Origin: DATKFM01 sp963851215
GTDB taxonomy: Bacteria > Pseudomonadota > Alphaproteobacteria > Dongiales > Dongiaceae
Assembly (NCBI GenBank): GCA_963851215.1
Contig: CAWKOG010000020.1
Location: 682,001-746,000 of the forward strand
Length of the DNA: 64,000 bases
Direction: 5' to 3'
Positions 38,208-47,568 of this stretch are shown one piece after another (the stretch's first letter is position 1; each line of letters starts with the position of its first letter). The notes under the pieces are model-generated. The model had not been told where the DNA came from. It saw nothing but the letters and a program-made list of their open reading frames with translations, and searched no databases. Position numbers and translations under genes: made by a program.

Positions 38208-38540
38208 GATGTCACCTCCGCCGCGGATTTTATCACTTGCGGGGGATCTCTCGGGGGTGACCACCCGCCCGGCGCCACCCCACTCCCCCGCAACGAGTAT
38301 ACAGATTTCTTCAATGCGCGGCACATGTATGCCGGCAGGCCGCATTCCCGGAAAAAAGTCCTGCAGGCCGCCTTGGTCCCGGCGTCCCAGGGTTAATCCC
38401 AGAAACCTCCATCATTCCTCCAGCCACCGTCCAAGCATCGCGGCGGGTGCGCGCCTAGGCTCTGCCATGGCCGCAGGACGGCGCGGGTGGGCGGATCGGT
38501 CCCGGGTTATCGGGGCCGGACAGCATAGGGGGAATGGGAC
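38208..38540. other. intergenic, divergent promoter region
   Basis: No gene seen. This stretch separates the GFA gene (leftward) from the TadG-like gene (rightward) and must hold both promoters. No convincing -35/-10 pair or operator was found. Confidence 0.45.
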
Positions 38541-40535
38541 ATGGGCATGTTGTGGAGCTGGCTGGCGTTGGGATCTCGGCGGTGCGGCACGCGGCGCTGG
38601 TTGTCGGCCTGGTTCGGCAACGAGCGGGGCTCGATCAACATACTCTATGCCGTCGCCCTCATTCCCATGCTCGGCGCGCTGGGGCTGGCGACCGACGCGG
38701 CGCGCGGCTTCCTGCTGAAGGCGCGCCTGTCGCAGGCGATCGACCAGGCGGTGCTTGCGGGCGGCAAGGTCTATTTCTCGCCCGATCGCAACGAGGACCT
38801 GCTGAAGTATTTCTCGGCGAACTTCCCGAACTCCACCGCCATCGTCTTCGAGGCGCCGTTCACCGCCGATTTCATGGACGCGCGGGTGACGCTGCACACG
38901 CCGGTGGAAGGCGGCATTGCCGGCAGCGAGACGCTGCATATGTCGGCGAGCGCCACCATTCCCACCACCTTCACGCGGGTGCTGAACGCGTTCGGCTGCA
39001 TGGCGTGCAACGAGATGACCGTGGTGGCGGAGTCCGAGGTGGAGCGCACCATCCGCGCGCTGGACGCCGTGATCTCCCTGGACATGTCGGGATCGATGGA
39101 CGGCGCGGAACGCATCGGCGCGGCTCGCGACGGCCTGGAGGATTTCATGGACGCGGTCTATGGCGTCACCAACAGCGCCTCGCCGGTGCTGGTGGTCAAC
39201 GGCACGCCCTATAATCTGATCAATATCGGCTTCGTGCCCTGGAACTCCAAGGTCAATGTGATGACCCAGGGCGAGACCTTCTCGGGCGTCAGCACGCAGG
39301 CGGTCAGCTCCTATACCAACCCGGTGACCGGCGCGGCCAGCCAGACGACGGTATGGATGGCGAACAATTCGCAAGTGCCGCTGATCATGGATCCGCGCTC
39401 CACGGCCGCTGGCGGCCAGCTGCCCGGCGGCTGGAGCGGCTGCGTCTATGCCCGCTATGTCGGCGGCGAGGCGACGCCGGGCACCCGCAACAGCAACACC
39501 AACAGCGTCAACACCAACGACGCGGACCTGGTGCGCGGGGAGCAGTTCGATGTCGGCACCGGCAGCACGCAGAAGGACTGGCCCGGCTGGGAACCGATGG
39601 CCGAACTCGAGTCCGAGCCGCGCGACAACAACTGGTTGACCGCGGAGGCCGGGCCGGGCACGCGCTGGGCGACGACCGGCAGCTGGCGCAACCGGAGCTG
39701 CACGCTCGCCTACTACACCGATTTCGGCAGCGGCAACTACACCACGGACACCACGGTGCTGCTGGACAACGCCGATGGCACGATCAAGGGCACGGCGGCG
39801 GAAACCAGCCGGCCCGTGGCCGTGCCGGCGTCGACCGCACCCGTTGGCGCCGGCTATTCCGGCACGCTGCGGTTCTTCGACGACAACAGGCGGCCCTATG
39901 CCGTGCCCGTCATCACCAACAATCCGGGCAGCCTGGACTGCAACCCCTGCCTGTCGCGCAGCATCATTCCCTTGACGCCGGACAAGACGCAGATCAAGGC
40001 GCAGATCCACAGCATCGGCAACAACGACCCCGACGGCACCACCAACATCCTCCAGGGGCTCTATTGGGCCTGGGAGGTGCTGATGCCGGGCGAGCCGTTC
40101 AACCAGGGCCTGGTCACCACGCCCTTCACGCGCGACCGCTACATCATCCTGGTCACCGACGGTGCGCAGTTCGGCGGCAATGGCGATGCCTATAAGGGCC
40201 GCTTCGGCTATGGCGAAATCGCCGGCGACAACAACAACGCCGCCCACGGCATGATCGATGCGCCCAACGATGCGGGGGTGATCGCCCCCAGGAACAACAA
40301 CCTGGACAACCGGCTGCGGCGGCTGGCGCGGAACGTGAAGGATGAGGGCATCAAGCTGTTCGTCATCGGCTTCAATCTCGCCAGCAATCCCGACGAGCTG
40401 GCCATGCTCGAGGGCATCGCCTCGCCGACCGAGAACGGCGTCCGCTATTTCTACGACGCGGATTCGGCCGATGATCTGCGCGATGCGCTGGAGGAGATCT
40501 CTTCCCGCCTGACCGACGTCCGCCTGTCGATGTAA
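38541..40535 (+). CDS. TadG-like pilus-assembly protein with VWA domain
   Basis: A 664-residue protein. The N-terminus has the Tad (TadE/TadG-like) segment: FGNERGSINILYAVALIPML, a prepilin-like hydrophobic helix (about residues 27-52) followed by ATDAARGFLLKARLSQAID. A von Willebrand A domain follows, with the MIDAS motif DMSGSMDGAERI (Asp181, Ser183, Ser185), and ends YIILVTDGAQFGGN and KLFVIGFNL. Such proteins are thought to be surface components of Flp/Tad pili or adhesins. No other tad gene (tadA, tadB, cpa) is in the window, so it stands alone. The pre-VWA insert rich in Thr/Asn may be an exposed region. Confidence 0.85.
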   Translation: MGMLWSWLALGSRRCGTRRWLSAWFGNERGSINILYAVALIPMLGALGLATDAARGFLLKARLSQAIDQAVLAGGKVYFSPDRNEDLLKYFSANFPNSTAIVFEAPFTADFMDARVTLHTPVEGGIAGSETLHMSASATIPTTFTRVLNAFGCMACNEMTVVAESEVERTIRALDAVISLDMSGSMDGAERIGAARDGLEDFMDAVYGVTNSASPVLVVNGTPYNLINIGFVPWNSKVNVMTQGETFSGVSTQAVSSYTNPVTGAASQTTVWMANNSQVPLIMDPRSTAAGGQLPGGWSGCVYARYVGGEATPGTRNSNTNSVNTNDADLVRGEQFDVGTGSTQKDWPGWEPMAELESEPRDNNWLTAEAGPGTRWATTGSWRNRSCTLAYYTDFGSGNYTTDTTVLLDNADGTIKGTAAETSRPVAVPASTAPVGAGYSGTLRFFDDNRRPYAVPVITNNPGSLDCNPCLSRSIIPLTPDKTQIKAQIHSIGNNDPDGTTNILQGLYWAWEVLMPGEPFNQGLVTTPFTRDRYIILVTDGAQFGGNGDAYKGRFGYGEIAGDNNNAAHGMIDAPNDAGVIAPRNNNLDNRLRRLARNVKDEGIKLFVIGFNLASNPDELAMLEGIASPTENGVRYFYDADSADDLRDALEEISSRLTDVRLSM

Positions 40536-40590
40536 GCGGCCGGGCGCCCGCCAAGGGGACGATGGGCCAGAGGGAGTTGGGGCTGCGCGG

Positions 40591-41856
40591 TCACCAGGCC
40601 GCCAGCCCCATCTGCTTTTTGCCCAGGCCGGTGAGATCGTCCGGCGTGGCGCGGCCCTGGTAGCCGACCTCGTAGTTCTCGGCCGCGAAATCAGGCGCAC
40701 TTTCGCCTTTCAGAAACCTCGTGGCCTGGCGCGGAAGATAGGCGGCGTTCTTCTCGCACCAAGGCGCGCCGCCGATATAGATCACGTTGCTGTAGCCCTG
40801 GCCGCCATGGCGATCTTCCACCGCATGGACGATATCGGGATGCCACCAGACGGTGTCGCCGGGCTGCACCAGCGGGATGGGCGACAGCGCGGGCATCAGC
40901 GCCGGATGCCACTCCGGCAGGGCCGACAACGCGCGGGCCGGCTGGGCGCCGCAGAGCTCATCCTCCGGCACGTCGTCCTGCAGCGCCCGCAGCAGCATGT
41001 AGGCGATGCCCCGGGCAATGGGGATGAGCTGCAGCGTGCCGTCGCCCGGCCCCTGGGGCGTCAGCGCCGTCCAGCCCTGATAGGTGCGGAACACGCTGCA
41101 GACGGCCGGCGACGGGATTTCCGATGTCGCCGTGCGCCAGGCGCCGTCGAAGGGATCGTAACGGCCGATATCGCCGGAGAAGACATGGCGGTAGACCCGC
41201 TGATAGCCCTCGTCGATCCAGCGCTCCACCGAGCCCGCATCCATATGAGGCGAGAGGCCGAGGCTGACGTCGCCGGGCTGGCGGCGGCGGGTGCGGTCGG
41301 CATAGGCGGTCTCGCGCTTCGGATCGAACCAGGTCCGACCTTCGCTTTCGTGGCGCCAAAGCCCGTTGAGGAAGGCGCGGGCGGCGGCAAGGCTTTCGGA
41401 CTGTCGCGCCTGGATCTGCGGCTTCGACCAATAGATGCCGAAGATCTGCGGCCGGTCGGATTTCAGGGTGGAGAAGTATTTGTCGAGGTTGGGGTCGACC
41501 TTCTGCTCGTAATAGCCATTGGCGCTGATGTACTCGCCGAGTTCCTCGTTCCAGCCTTCAGCCTGGGCCCGCGGAAATACGCCGCGGATGACGGCGGTGC
41601 CGGTGCGGCGGATCGCGCCGATGGCGGAGGCGGACACGCGGCCGGCGGCGAGGTCGGCATAGGCGATTTCCGGAACGATAGAGTCGCCGCGCTCGCGCTT
41701 GCCGACGACAGCGTCTACCTCGCGCCGAATGTCGTCTTCCATGGCGCGGAAGGCGGTGGCGTAATTCGGATTCAACGCGCGGAGTTTGGTTTTCGTGTCC
41801 CGGATGACGCGGGCGAGCGCATCCTTGGAACTTTTCAGGGCGGATAAGTCGGTCAC
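40591..41856 (-). CDS. DUF1479-family Fe(II)/2-oxoglutarate-type dioxygenase
   Basis: A 421-residue protein of the DUF1479 family (YbiU-like), members of the phytanoyl-CoA-hydroxylase-type cupin superfamily. The metal-binding HxD is seen in LSPHMDAGSVERW (His204, Asp206) and the distal His in DTVWWHPDIVHAVEDR. The N-terminal KSSKDALARVIRDTKTKLRA is characteristic. No break. Substrate unknown. It stands alone next to a palindromic repeat element upstream; convergent with the TadG-like gene. Confidence 0.85.
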   Translation of the reverse strand: MTDLSALKSSKDALARVIRDTKTKLRALNPNYATAFRAMEDDIRREVDAVVGKRERGDSIVPEIAYADLAAGRVSASAIGAIRRTGTAVIRGVFPRAQAEGWNEELGEYISANGYYEQKVDPNLDKYFSTLKSDRPQIFGIYWSKPQIQARQSESLAAARAFLNGLWRHESEGRTWFDPKRETAYADRTRRRQPGDVSLGLSPHMDAGSVERWIDEGYQRVYRHVFSGDIGRYDPFDGAWRTATSEIPSPAVCSVFRTYQGWTALTPQGPGDGTLQLIPIARGIAYMLLRALQDDVPEDELCGAQPARALSALPEWHPALMPALSPIPLVQPGDTVWWHPDIVHAVEDRHGGQGYSNVIYIGGAPWCEKNAAYLPRQATRFLKGESAPDFAAENYEVGYQGRATPDDLTGLGKKQMGLAAW

Positions 41857-41881
41857 GATTCGTGCTCCGGCGAGATAAGAA

Positions 41882-42131
41882 GGTTCACCACAAAGTCACA
41901 AAGGACACCAAGGGGAGATTCAACCACAGATGCACACAGATATCCCGAGAACAATCCGGCAGCATCTACGCACGGCGATTGGGCCGAATTCCAGCGCGCC
42001 TGCGGCGCGCAAGAAATCACTTCACCGCCATCGTTCGTCCATTCACTGTCGGCTCGATGCATCTGTGCTCATCTGTGTGCATCTCTGGTTTCAGACTTCC
42101 TTCGTGTCCTTTGTGACTTTGTGGTGAAACC
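41882..42131. repeat. palindromic MITE-like element
   Basis: 250 bp with long inverted ends: CACCACAAAGTCACAAAGGA at the left (41886-41905) is matched by its inverse at the right end (42104-42131, allowing a one-base gap). A second inverted pair lies inside: AACCACAGATGCACACAGAT (from 41921) against its inverse with one mismatch. The central 80 bp are unique. No coding sequence. Confidence 0.9.
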
Positions 42132-42143
42132 AACCTTGCTTTC

Positions 42144-42509
42144 CTACCGCCTGTTATAGGCGTCCTCGTAGCGCACGATATCGTCCTCGCCCAGATAGCC
42201 GCCGCATTGGACCTCGATTAGCTCGAGCGGTTCGGAGAACGGATTTTCCAGCCGGTGCTTTTGGCCGACGGCGATGTAGACGGCTTCGTCCGGTTTGAGG
42301 TCCCGCACTGTCTCGCCCACGGTCACCCGGGCCATGCCCCGCGCCACCACCCAATGCTCGCTGCGCTTCGTATGGCTTTGCAGCGACAGGCGGCCGCCGG
42401 GATTGACGGTGATGCGCTTCACCTTGAAGCCCGGCCCTTCATCCAGGATCAGGAACGCGCCCCAGGGTCGGGTCTCGCCATTGGCCGGCGGGCGGGTTGA
42501 TTCGGGCAT
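42144..42509 (-). CDS. stand-alone phosphomannose isomerase type II-like cupin
   Basis: A 121-residue cupin equal to the C-terminal isomerase domain of bifunctional ManC-type enzymes (mannose-6-phosphate isomerase/mannose-1-phosphate guanylyltransferase). Visible: TRPWGAFLILDEGPGFKVKR, GGRLSLQSHTKRSEHWVV with the metal-binding His residues, and a C-terminal GYLGEDDIVRYEDAYNR. The ATG at 42509 follows a ribosome site AGGAG; the longer frame upstream has no family match. No guanylyltransferase domain is in the window. It would interconvert fructose-6-P and mannose-6-P, feeding GDP-mannose if the partner exists elsewhere. Confidence 0.85.
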   Translation of the reverse strand: MPESTRPPANGETRPWGAFLILDEGPGFKVKRITVNPGGRLSLQSHTKRSEHWVVARGMARVTVGETVRDLKPDEAVYIAVGQKHRLENPFSEPLELIEVQCGGYLGEDDIVRYEDAYNRR

Positions 42510-42695
42510 GAAGCAGCAACTCCTGTGATCACAGTTCGCGCCTGCAAAACACCGAGTTAGGCAGGGGATACAGAGGAAAAAGCCCCTTGCCATTCCGGCC
42601 CGCAGCACGCCATGGATAGATAAGACGATAACGAATGCCAATCCAGCGGGTTCCACCGCAAGACCAGATTAACGCATCCACATGGGAGGATCGAC

Positions 42696-43952
42696 ATGAC
42701 GAAAACCAGACTGGCCCGGCTGCTCGGCGGCGTCGCCCTGGGCCTCGTTCTCACCGCGACCGCGGCCCAGGCCGACGAGGTGGAGGTGCTGCATTGGTGG
42801 ACCTCCGGCGGCGAGGCGGCGGCGCTCAACGTGCTGAAGCAGGACCTGGAGGCCAAGGGCATCACCTGGAAGGACATGCCGGTGGCCGGCGGCGGCGGCG
42901 AGCAGGCGATGACCGTGCTGCGCGCCCGCGTGGCCTCGGGCGAACCGCCCACGGCCGTGCAGATGCTGGGCTTCGACATCACCGACTGGGGCAAGGAAGG
43001 CGTGGTGGCCGATCTGAACGACGTGGCCACGGCCGAGGGCTGGGACGGCGTGGTGCCGGCGGCGCTGCAGGCCTTCTCGAAATATGACGGCAAATGGATC
43101 GCCGCCCCGGTGAACGTGCATTCCACCAACTGGATCTGGGCGAACAAGGCGGTGTTCGACAAGCTGGGCCTCGCACCGCCCACCAACTGGGACGAGTTCA
43201 TCGCTGCCGCCGACAAGATCAAGGCGTCGGGCCTCACCGCGATCGCCCATGGCGGCCAGGCCTGGCAGGACGCCACCATCTTCGACAGCGTCGTGCTGAC
43301 GACGGGAGGCTTCGATTTCTACAAGAAGGCCCTGGTGGATCTGGACCCGGCGACGCTGGGCTCGGACACGATGAAGGCCGTATTCGACCGCATGACCCAG
43401 GTCCGCGGATATCTGGATCCGAACTTCTCCGGCCGCGACTGGAACCTGGCTTCGGCCATGGTGATCAAGGGCGAAGCCGGCATGCAGATCATGGGTGACT
43501 GGGCCAAGGGCGAATTCCTGAATGCCGGCCAGAAGCCGGGGCAGGATTTCCTCTGCTTCCGCTTCCCGGGCACGCAAGGCAACGTCACCTTCAACTCCGA
43601 CCAGTTTGTGCTCTTTGCGGTCGGCGATGCGCAGAAGCCCGCGCAGGTGGAGCTGGCCAAGGCGATCATGGCGCCGACCTTCCAGTCGGCCTTCAATGTG
43701 GTGAAGGGCTCGGTGCCGGCGCGCACCGACGTGTCCGACGCAGCCTTCGACGATTGCGGCAAAAAGGCGATGGCGGATCTCAAGGAAGCTTCCGCCGACA
43801 ACCACCTGATCGGCAGCCTGGCCCACGGCCATGCGGCCCCGGCGGCGGTGAAAAACGCCATCTACGACGTGGTCACCAACCACTTCAACGGCGCCATGTC
43901 GTCGGAAGAGGCGGTGAAGCAACTGATGGCCGCAGTGGCCGGCGCGCAGTAG
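42696..43952 (+). CDS. CUT1-type sugar ABC transporter, periplasmic binding protein (GtsA-like)
   Basis: Periplasmic substrate-binding subunit of a glucose/mannose-type importer. Signal peptide LLGGVALGLVLTATAAQA is cleaved before DEVEVLHWWTSGGEAAALNV, a start typical of GtsA-like binders; VNVHSTNWIWANKAVFDKLG, GGQAWQDATIFDSVVL and GEAGMQIMGDWAKGEFLNAG are family motifs. 418 residues. A strong ribosome site (GGGAGGATCGAC) precedes the ATG. Two permeases and an ATPase follow, after an inverted-repeat element in a 345-bp gap. Specificity for glucose is inferred from similarity to GtsA. Confidence 0.9.
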   Translation: MTKTRLARLLGGVALGLVLTATAAQADEVEVLHWWTSGGEAAALNVLKQDLEAKGITWKDMPVAGGGGEQAMTVLRARVASGEPPTAVQMLGFDITDWGKEGVVADLNDVATAEGWDGVVPAALQAFSKYDGKWIAAPVNVHSTNWIWANKAVFDKLGLAPPTNWDEFIAAADKIKASGLTAIAHGGQAWQDATIFDSVVLTTGGFDFYKKALVDLDPATLGSDTMKAVFDRMTQVRGYLDPNFSGRDWNLASAMVIKGEAGMQIMGDWAKGEFLNAGQKPGQDFLCFRFPGTQGNVTFNSDQFVLFAVGDAQKPAQVELAKAIMAPTFQSAFNVVKGSVPARTDVSDAAFDDCGKKAMADLKEASADNHLIGSLAHGHAAPAAVKNAIYDVVTNHFNGAMSSEEAVKQLMAAVAGAQ

Positions 43953-44052
43953 CCGAGCGCGGCAGTGAGGGTGCAGGGGCGGATATAGTCCGTCCCTGCT
44001 ACTCTGATCTATGCACGCCGTCACATCCCCGCATTGTGCGAATTTAGGTTGT

Positions 44053-44259
44053 TCCCCTCTCCCCTTGGGGGAGAGGGGGCAGGGGGTGAGGGGTTCCGTA
44101 CGCGGCAGCGCAACAACGACTTAACTGTCAAAATCTGAGCATTCGTCGCGTAGTAGAATTGCCAATGACGAAGTACGCATTGGCGTAAGCAGATTGTCTA
44201 TGCGCGCTCCCGCGCGGAGCCCCCTCACCCCTGCCCCTCTCCCCCGGTGGGGAGAGGGG
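44053..44259. repeat. inverted-repeat element between binding protein and permease genes
   Basis: Two 40-bp arms, 44053-44093 and 44220-44259, are inverted copies of one another (CCCCTCACCCC with CCTCTCCCC/GGGGAGAGGGG stems) around 126 bp of unrelated sequence. The arms use the same CCCCTCACCC and CCCTCTCCCC modules as the repeats around the DUF559 gene. No open frame of any note inside. It separates two genes that normally lie together. Confidence 0.88.
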
Positions 44260-44297
44260 ACAATCTTGGCATTCACGCGCCTGCGTTCGCTTTCGCA

Positions 44298-45212
44298 ATG
44301 CCGAGCATGACAGCGGCAACCACTACAACCGACAGCGCCATCGGCTGGCTGCAGCGGCAGCTGCCGAAGCTGGTGCTGGCGCCGTCTTTCGCTATCGTGC
44401 TGCTGTTCGTCTACGGGTTCATCCTCTGGACGATCTATCTCAGCTTCACCGAGTCCAAGATGATGCCGAATTACGGCTTCACGGGCTTGAGCGCTTATGC
44501 GCGGCTCTGGGCGCAGCCGAACTGGTATGTGGCGCTGCAGAACCTGGGAATCTTCGGCACGCTCTATATCGGCATCTGCATCGGTCTTGGGCTGCTGCTG
44601 GCGATCCTGCTGGACCAGCGCATCCGCATCGAAGGCTTGCTGCGGCCGGTCTATCTCTATCCCATGGCGCTGTCCTTCATCGTCACAGGCACGGCCTGGC
44701 AATGGTTCCTTAATCCCGGGCTCGGCCTGGAAAAGACCATGCATGAATGGGGCTGGACGAGCTTTACGTTCGATTGGCTGATCAATCCGGACAAGGCGAT
44801 CTACACCATCGTCATCGCCGCCGTCTGGCAGTCTTCCGGCTTCGTCATGGCGATTTTCCTGGCGGGCCTGCGTGGTATCGACAGTGAGCTGATCCGCGCG
44901 GCGCAGATCGATGGCGCTTCCACTGTCGCCATCTACCGGCGCATCATCATTCCCATGCTAAGGCCGGTGTTCCTGTCGGCCTTCATCGTGCTCGCCCATA
45001 TGGCCATCAAGAGCTACGACCTGGTGATCGCCCTGACCGGCGGCGGACCTGGCCGGGCCACGGAAGTTCCGGCGACCTTCATGTATTCCTATACCTTCAC
45101 CCGGAACCAGATGGGCGTCGGCGCGGCGAGCGCTGTCATCATGCTCATGACCATCGCCGCGGTCATCGTGCCCTACCTCTATTCCGAACTCCGGGAGAAG
45201 CGCCATGAGTAG
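44298..45212 (+). CDS. sugar ABC transporter permease 1 (GtsB-like)
   Basis: First membrane subunit of the CUT1 importer, about 304 residues. Six membrane segments are visible (for example PSFAIVLLFVYGFILWTIYL, IGLGLLLAILLD, MALSFIVTGTAWQWFL) and the conserved EAA loop is ELIRAAQIDGASTVAIYRRI, contacting the ATPase, followed by IIPMLRPVFLSAFIVLAHM. ATG at 44298 is used; a downstream ATG at 44307 is also possible, and the longer frame upstream runs into the repeat. Overlaps the next permease by 8 bp. Confidence 0.9.
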   Translation: MPSMTAATTTTDSAIGWLQRQLPKLVLAPSFAIVLLFVYGFILWTIYLSFTESKMMPNYGFTGLSAYARLWAQPNWYVALQNLGIFGTLYIGICIGLGLLLAILLDQRIRIEGLLRPVYLYPMALSFIVTGTAWQWFLNPGLGLEKTMHEWGWTSFTFDWLINPDKAIYTIVIAAVWQSSGFVMAIFLAGLRGIDSELIRAAQIDGASTVAIYRRIIIPMLRPVFLSAFIVLAHMAIKSYDLVIALTGGGPGRATEVPATFMYSYTFTRNQMGVGAASAVIMLMTIAAVIVPYLYSELREKRHE

Positions 45213-46098
45213 CAGCGCGGCGGCCGCTCCCGCTGCTGGCGGCGTGGCTGCGCCGAAAATCGGCCGCATCGTGATCTATGGTGCGCTGCTGCTGTTCGCC
45301 GCGATCTACCTGCTGCCCCTGTTCGTCATGCTCGTGACCTCGTTCAAGACGCTGGACGAGATCCGCAACGGCGACATGCTGCAACTGCCGCAGCAGCCGA
45401 CGATCGAGCCCTGGCTCAACGCCTGGGGTACTGCCTGCATCGGCCTGACCTGCGAGGGTCTCAAGGGTTATTTCTGGAACTCGATCCGCATGGTGGTGCC
45501 GGCGGTAGTGATCTCCACCTTGCTCGGCGCCTTCAACGGCTATGTATTGACCAAGTGGCGCTTCCCGGGGCACCGGCTGATCTTCGGGCTGATGCTGTTC
45601 GGCTGCTTCATCCCGTTCCAGGTCGTGCTGGTGCCGATGGCGCAGGTGCTGGGCAAGCTCGGCGTCGCCAATTCCACGCCCGGGCTGATCCTGGTCCATG
45701 TGGCCTATGGCCTGGGCTTCACCACCCTCTTCTTCCGTAACTACTACGAAGCCTTTCCCAATGAGCTGATTAAGGCAGCGATGATCGACGGGGCGGGTTT
45801 CTTCCGCATCTTCTTCCGTATCCTGCTGCCAAGCTCCGGCCCGATCATCGTGGTCACCGTGATCTTCCAGTTCACCAACATCTGGAACGACTTCCTGTTC
45901 GGCGCCTCCTTTGCCGCCGGCGGCGCCGCGCCGATGACGGTGGCGCTGAACAACCTGGTTTCCAGTTCCACCGGCGTGAAGGAGTACAACGTGCATATGG
46001 CGGGCGCGATGATCGCAGCGCTGCCGACGCTGCTGGTCTACGTGCTGGCCGGCCGCTATTTCGTCCGCGGGCTGATGGCCGGCGCGGTGAAGGGCTAG
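45205..46098 (+). CDS. sugar ABC transporter permease 2 (GtsC-like)
   Basis: Second membrane subunit of the CUT1 importer, 297 residues. After an Ala-rich cytoplasmic start, the first helix is IYGALLLFAAIYLLPLFVML, followed by VVPAVVISTLLGAFNGYVLT and further helices. The EAA loop is ELIKAAMIDGAGFFRIFFRI, with LLPSSGPIIVVTVIFQFTNI. The start overlaps the previous gene by 8 bp and the stop is 3 bp before the ATPase, so the three are one transcript. Confidence 0.92.
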   Translation: MSSSAAAAPAAGGVAAPKIGRIVIYGALLLFAAIYLLPLFVMLVTSFKTLDEIRNGDMLQLPQQPTIEPWLNAWGTACIGLTCEGLKGYFWNSIRMVVPAVVISTLLGAFNGYVLTKWRFPGHRLIFGLMLFGCFIPFQVVLVPMAQVLGKLGVANSTPGLILVHVAYGLGFTTLFFRNYYEAFPNELIKAAMIDGAGFFRIFFRILLPSSGPIIVVTVIFQFTNIWNDFLFGASFAAGGAAPMTVALNNLVSSSTGVKEYNVHMAGAMIAALPTLLVYVLAGRYFVRGLMAGAVKG

Positions 46099-46101
46099 AC
46101 G

Positions 46102-47203
46102 ATGGCATTCCTGGAGATCGACGGCATCGGCAAGCGGTTCGGCGGCACGGAGGTGCTGAAGCGCATCGACATCGCCGTCGAGGAAGGCGATTTCCTGGTG
46201 CTGGTGGGGCCGTCTGGCTGCGGCAAATCCACCCTGCTCAACATGATCGCCGGGCTGGAATCAGTGACCGAGGGAGAAATCCGCATCAAGGGAGCGCGGG
46301 TGAACGAAGTGCATCCGTCGCAGCGGGACATCGCCATGGTGTTCCAGTCCTACGCGCTCTATCCCAACATGACCGTGGCCGGCAATATCGCCTTCGGCAT
46401 GGAGATGCGGGGCGTACCCAGGGACGAGCGGGAAAAGGCCATCGCCGAAGTGGCCAAGCTGCTGCAGATCGAGCATCTGCTGAAGCGGCGGCCGAGTCAG
46501 CTTTCCGGCGGCCAGCGCCAGCGGGTCGCCATGGGTCGCGCGCTGGTGCGCAAGCCCCGGGTGTTCCTGTTCGACGAGCCGCTATCTAATCTAGATGCCA
46601 AGCTGCGGGTGGATATGCGCACGGAGATCAAGCGGCTGCATCAGAACCTGCGCACGACCATCGTCTATGTCACCCACGACCAGATCGAGGCGATGACGCT
46701 TGGCGACCCAGATCGCCGTGATGAATGCCGGCGAGGTGCAGCAGCTCGGAACGCCCGAGGAGGTCTATAACCGCCCGGCCAACATCTTCGTTGCGGGATT
46801 CATGGGCTCACCCTCGATGAACCTGGTGCAGGCGCAAGTGGAGACCGGCGGCGTTGCGCTGACCCTCGATGCCGCCGGTGGCGTAATCCGGCTGGCGCTG
46901 CCGAACGGCAAGGCCGCCGGCTATGCCGGCCGAAACGTGATCCTGGGTCTGCGCCCGGAGGCCATCACCGACACCGCCGGCGCTGACCGCGGCAGCCGCC
47001 ATATCCAGGAAGCGCAATGCCATGTCGAGGTGGTGGAGCCCACAGGCTCCGACACCTATGTGGTGACGAGACTGGGTGGCAAGGAAGTCATCGCGAGGAT
47101 GCGCGCCGACGCCCAGGCCCGCGCCGGCCAGGCGGCGCCGTTTGCGTTCAACATGGAGAAGGCGGTGCTGTTCGATCCGGAGACGCAGAAGCGGATCGGG
47201 TAA
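46102..47203 (+). CDS. CUT1 sugar ABC transporter ATPase (UgpC/GtsD/MalK type, one frame break)
   Basis: Cytoplasmic ATPase of the sugar importer, about 366 residues. Walker A GPSGCGKSTLLN, Q-loop MVFQSYALYPNMTV, signature QLSGGQRQRVAMGRALVRKP, Walker B VFLFDEPLSNLDAKLRVDMR and H-loop YVTHDQIEAMT are intact. A C-terminal TOBE-type regulatory domain follows (NAGEVQQLGTPEEVYNRPAN, GLRPEAI). An extra C at 46699 breaks the frame: EAMT then LATQIAVMNAG. One ATPase serves both permeases. Confidence 0.92.
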
Positions 47204-47268
47204 TCTTCGGTGCGGAATCCGTTTGCGAGAGACTGTAGACTGCACACCACCTGGACGGCCTGAACCCC

Positions 47269-47568
47269 ATGGCAAACATGTCCTGCAGATACTGCAACTT
47301 TGTGAACACCGTCTGGTTCTGGAATTCATCCCCGCCCAAGCCACGGAGGCGGTGGCTGGCATTGATTTTCGGGGTATTCTTTCTCTTGGTATGGCTCGCC
47401 TTGGCGATTCTGTTCTGGCCGGCGAGCCATGACCGCTGGTACGAAGCGTGGCCGGTCTGGCCCGTCGCCATGCTGGCGCTCGTCACACACATTGCGGGAA
47501 TTGTTTTAGTCATCGGAGCGTGCGATCGGTGCATCGCCAGGGTGTTCGGATTTCCCCGGTTCTGGTAG
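47269..47568 (+). CDS. small membrane protein with N-terminal CxxC
   Basis: A 99-residue protein with an N-terminal CRYC pair (CxxC) after MANMS and two hydrophobic segments, LALIFGVFFLLVWLALAILF and VAMLALVTHIAGIVLVIGAC, then a cysteine pair ending ACDRC and a basic tail. The four cysteines could bind metal. I do not recognise the family. It starts about 65 bp after the ATPase stop on the same strand; cotranscription is possible. Start is the first ATG; a ribosome site is not clear. Confidence 0.5.
   Translation: MANMSCRYCNFVNTVWFWNSSPPKPRRRWLALIFGVFFLLVWLALAILFWPASHDRWYEAWPVWPVAMLALVTHIAGIVLVIGACDRCIARVFGFPRFW

Noticed and set aside
38412..40700. 762-codon antisense frame opposite the TadG-like gene
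   Set aside because: Same reason: reverse shadow of a GC-rich coding frame, no start signal, no domain character.
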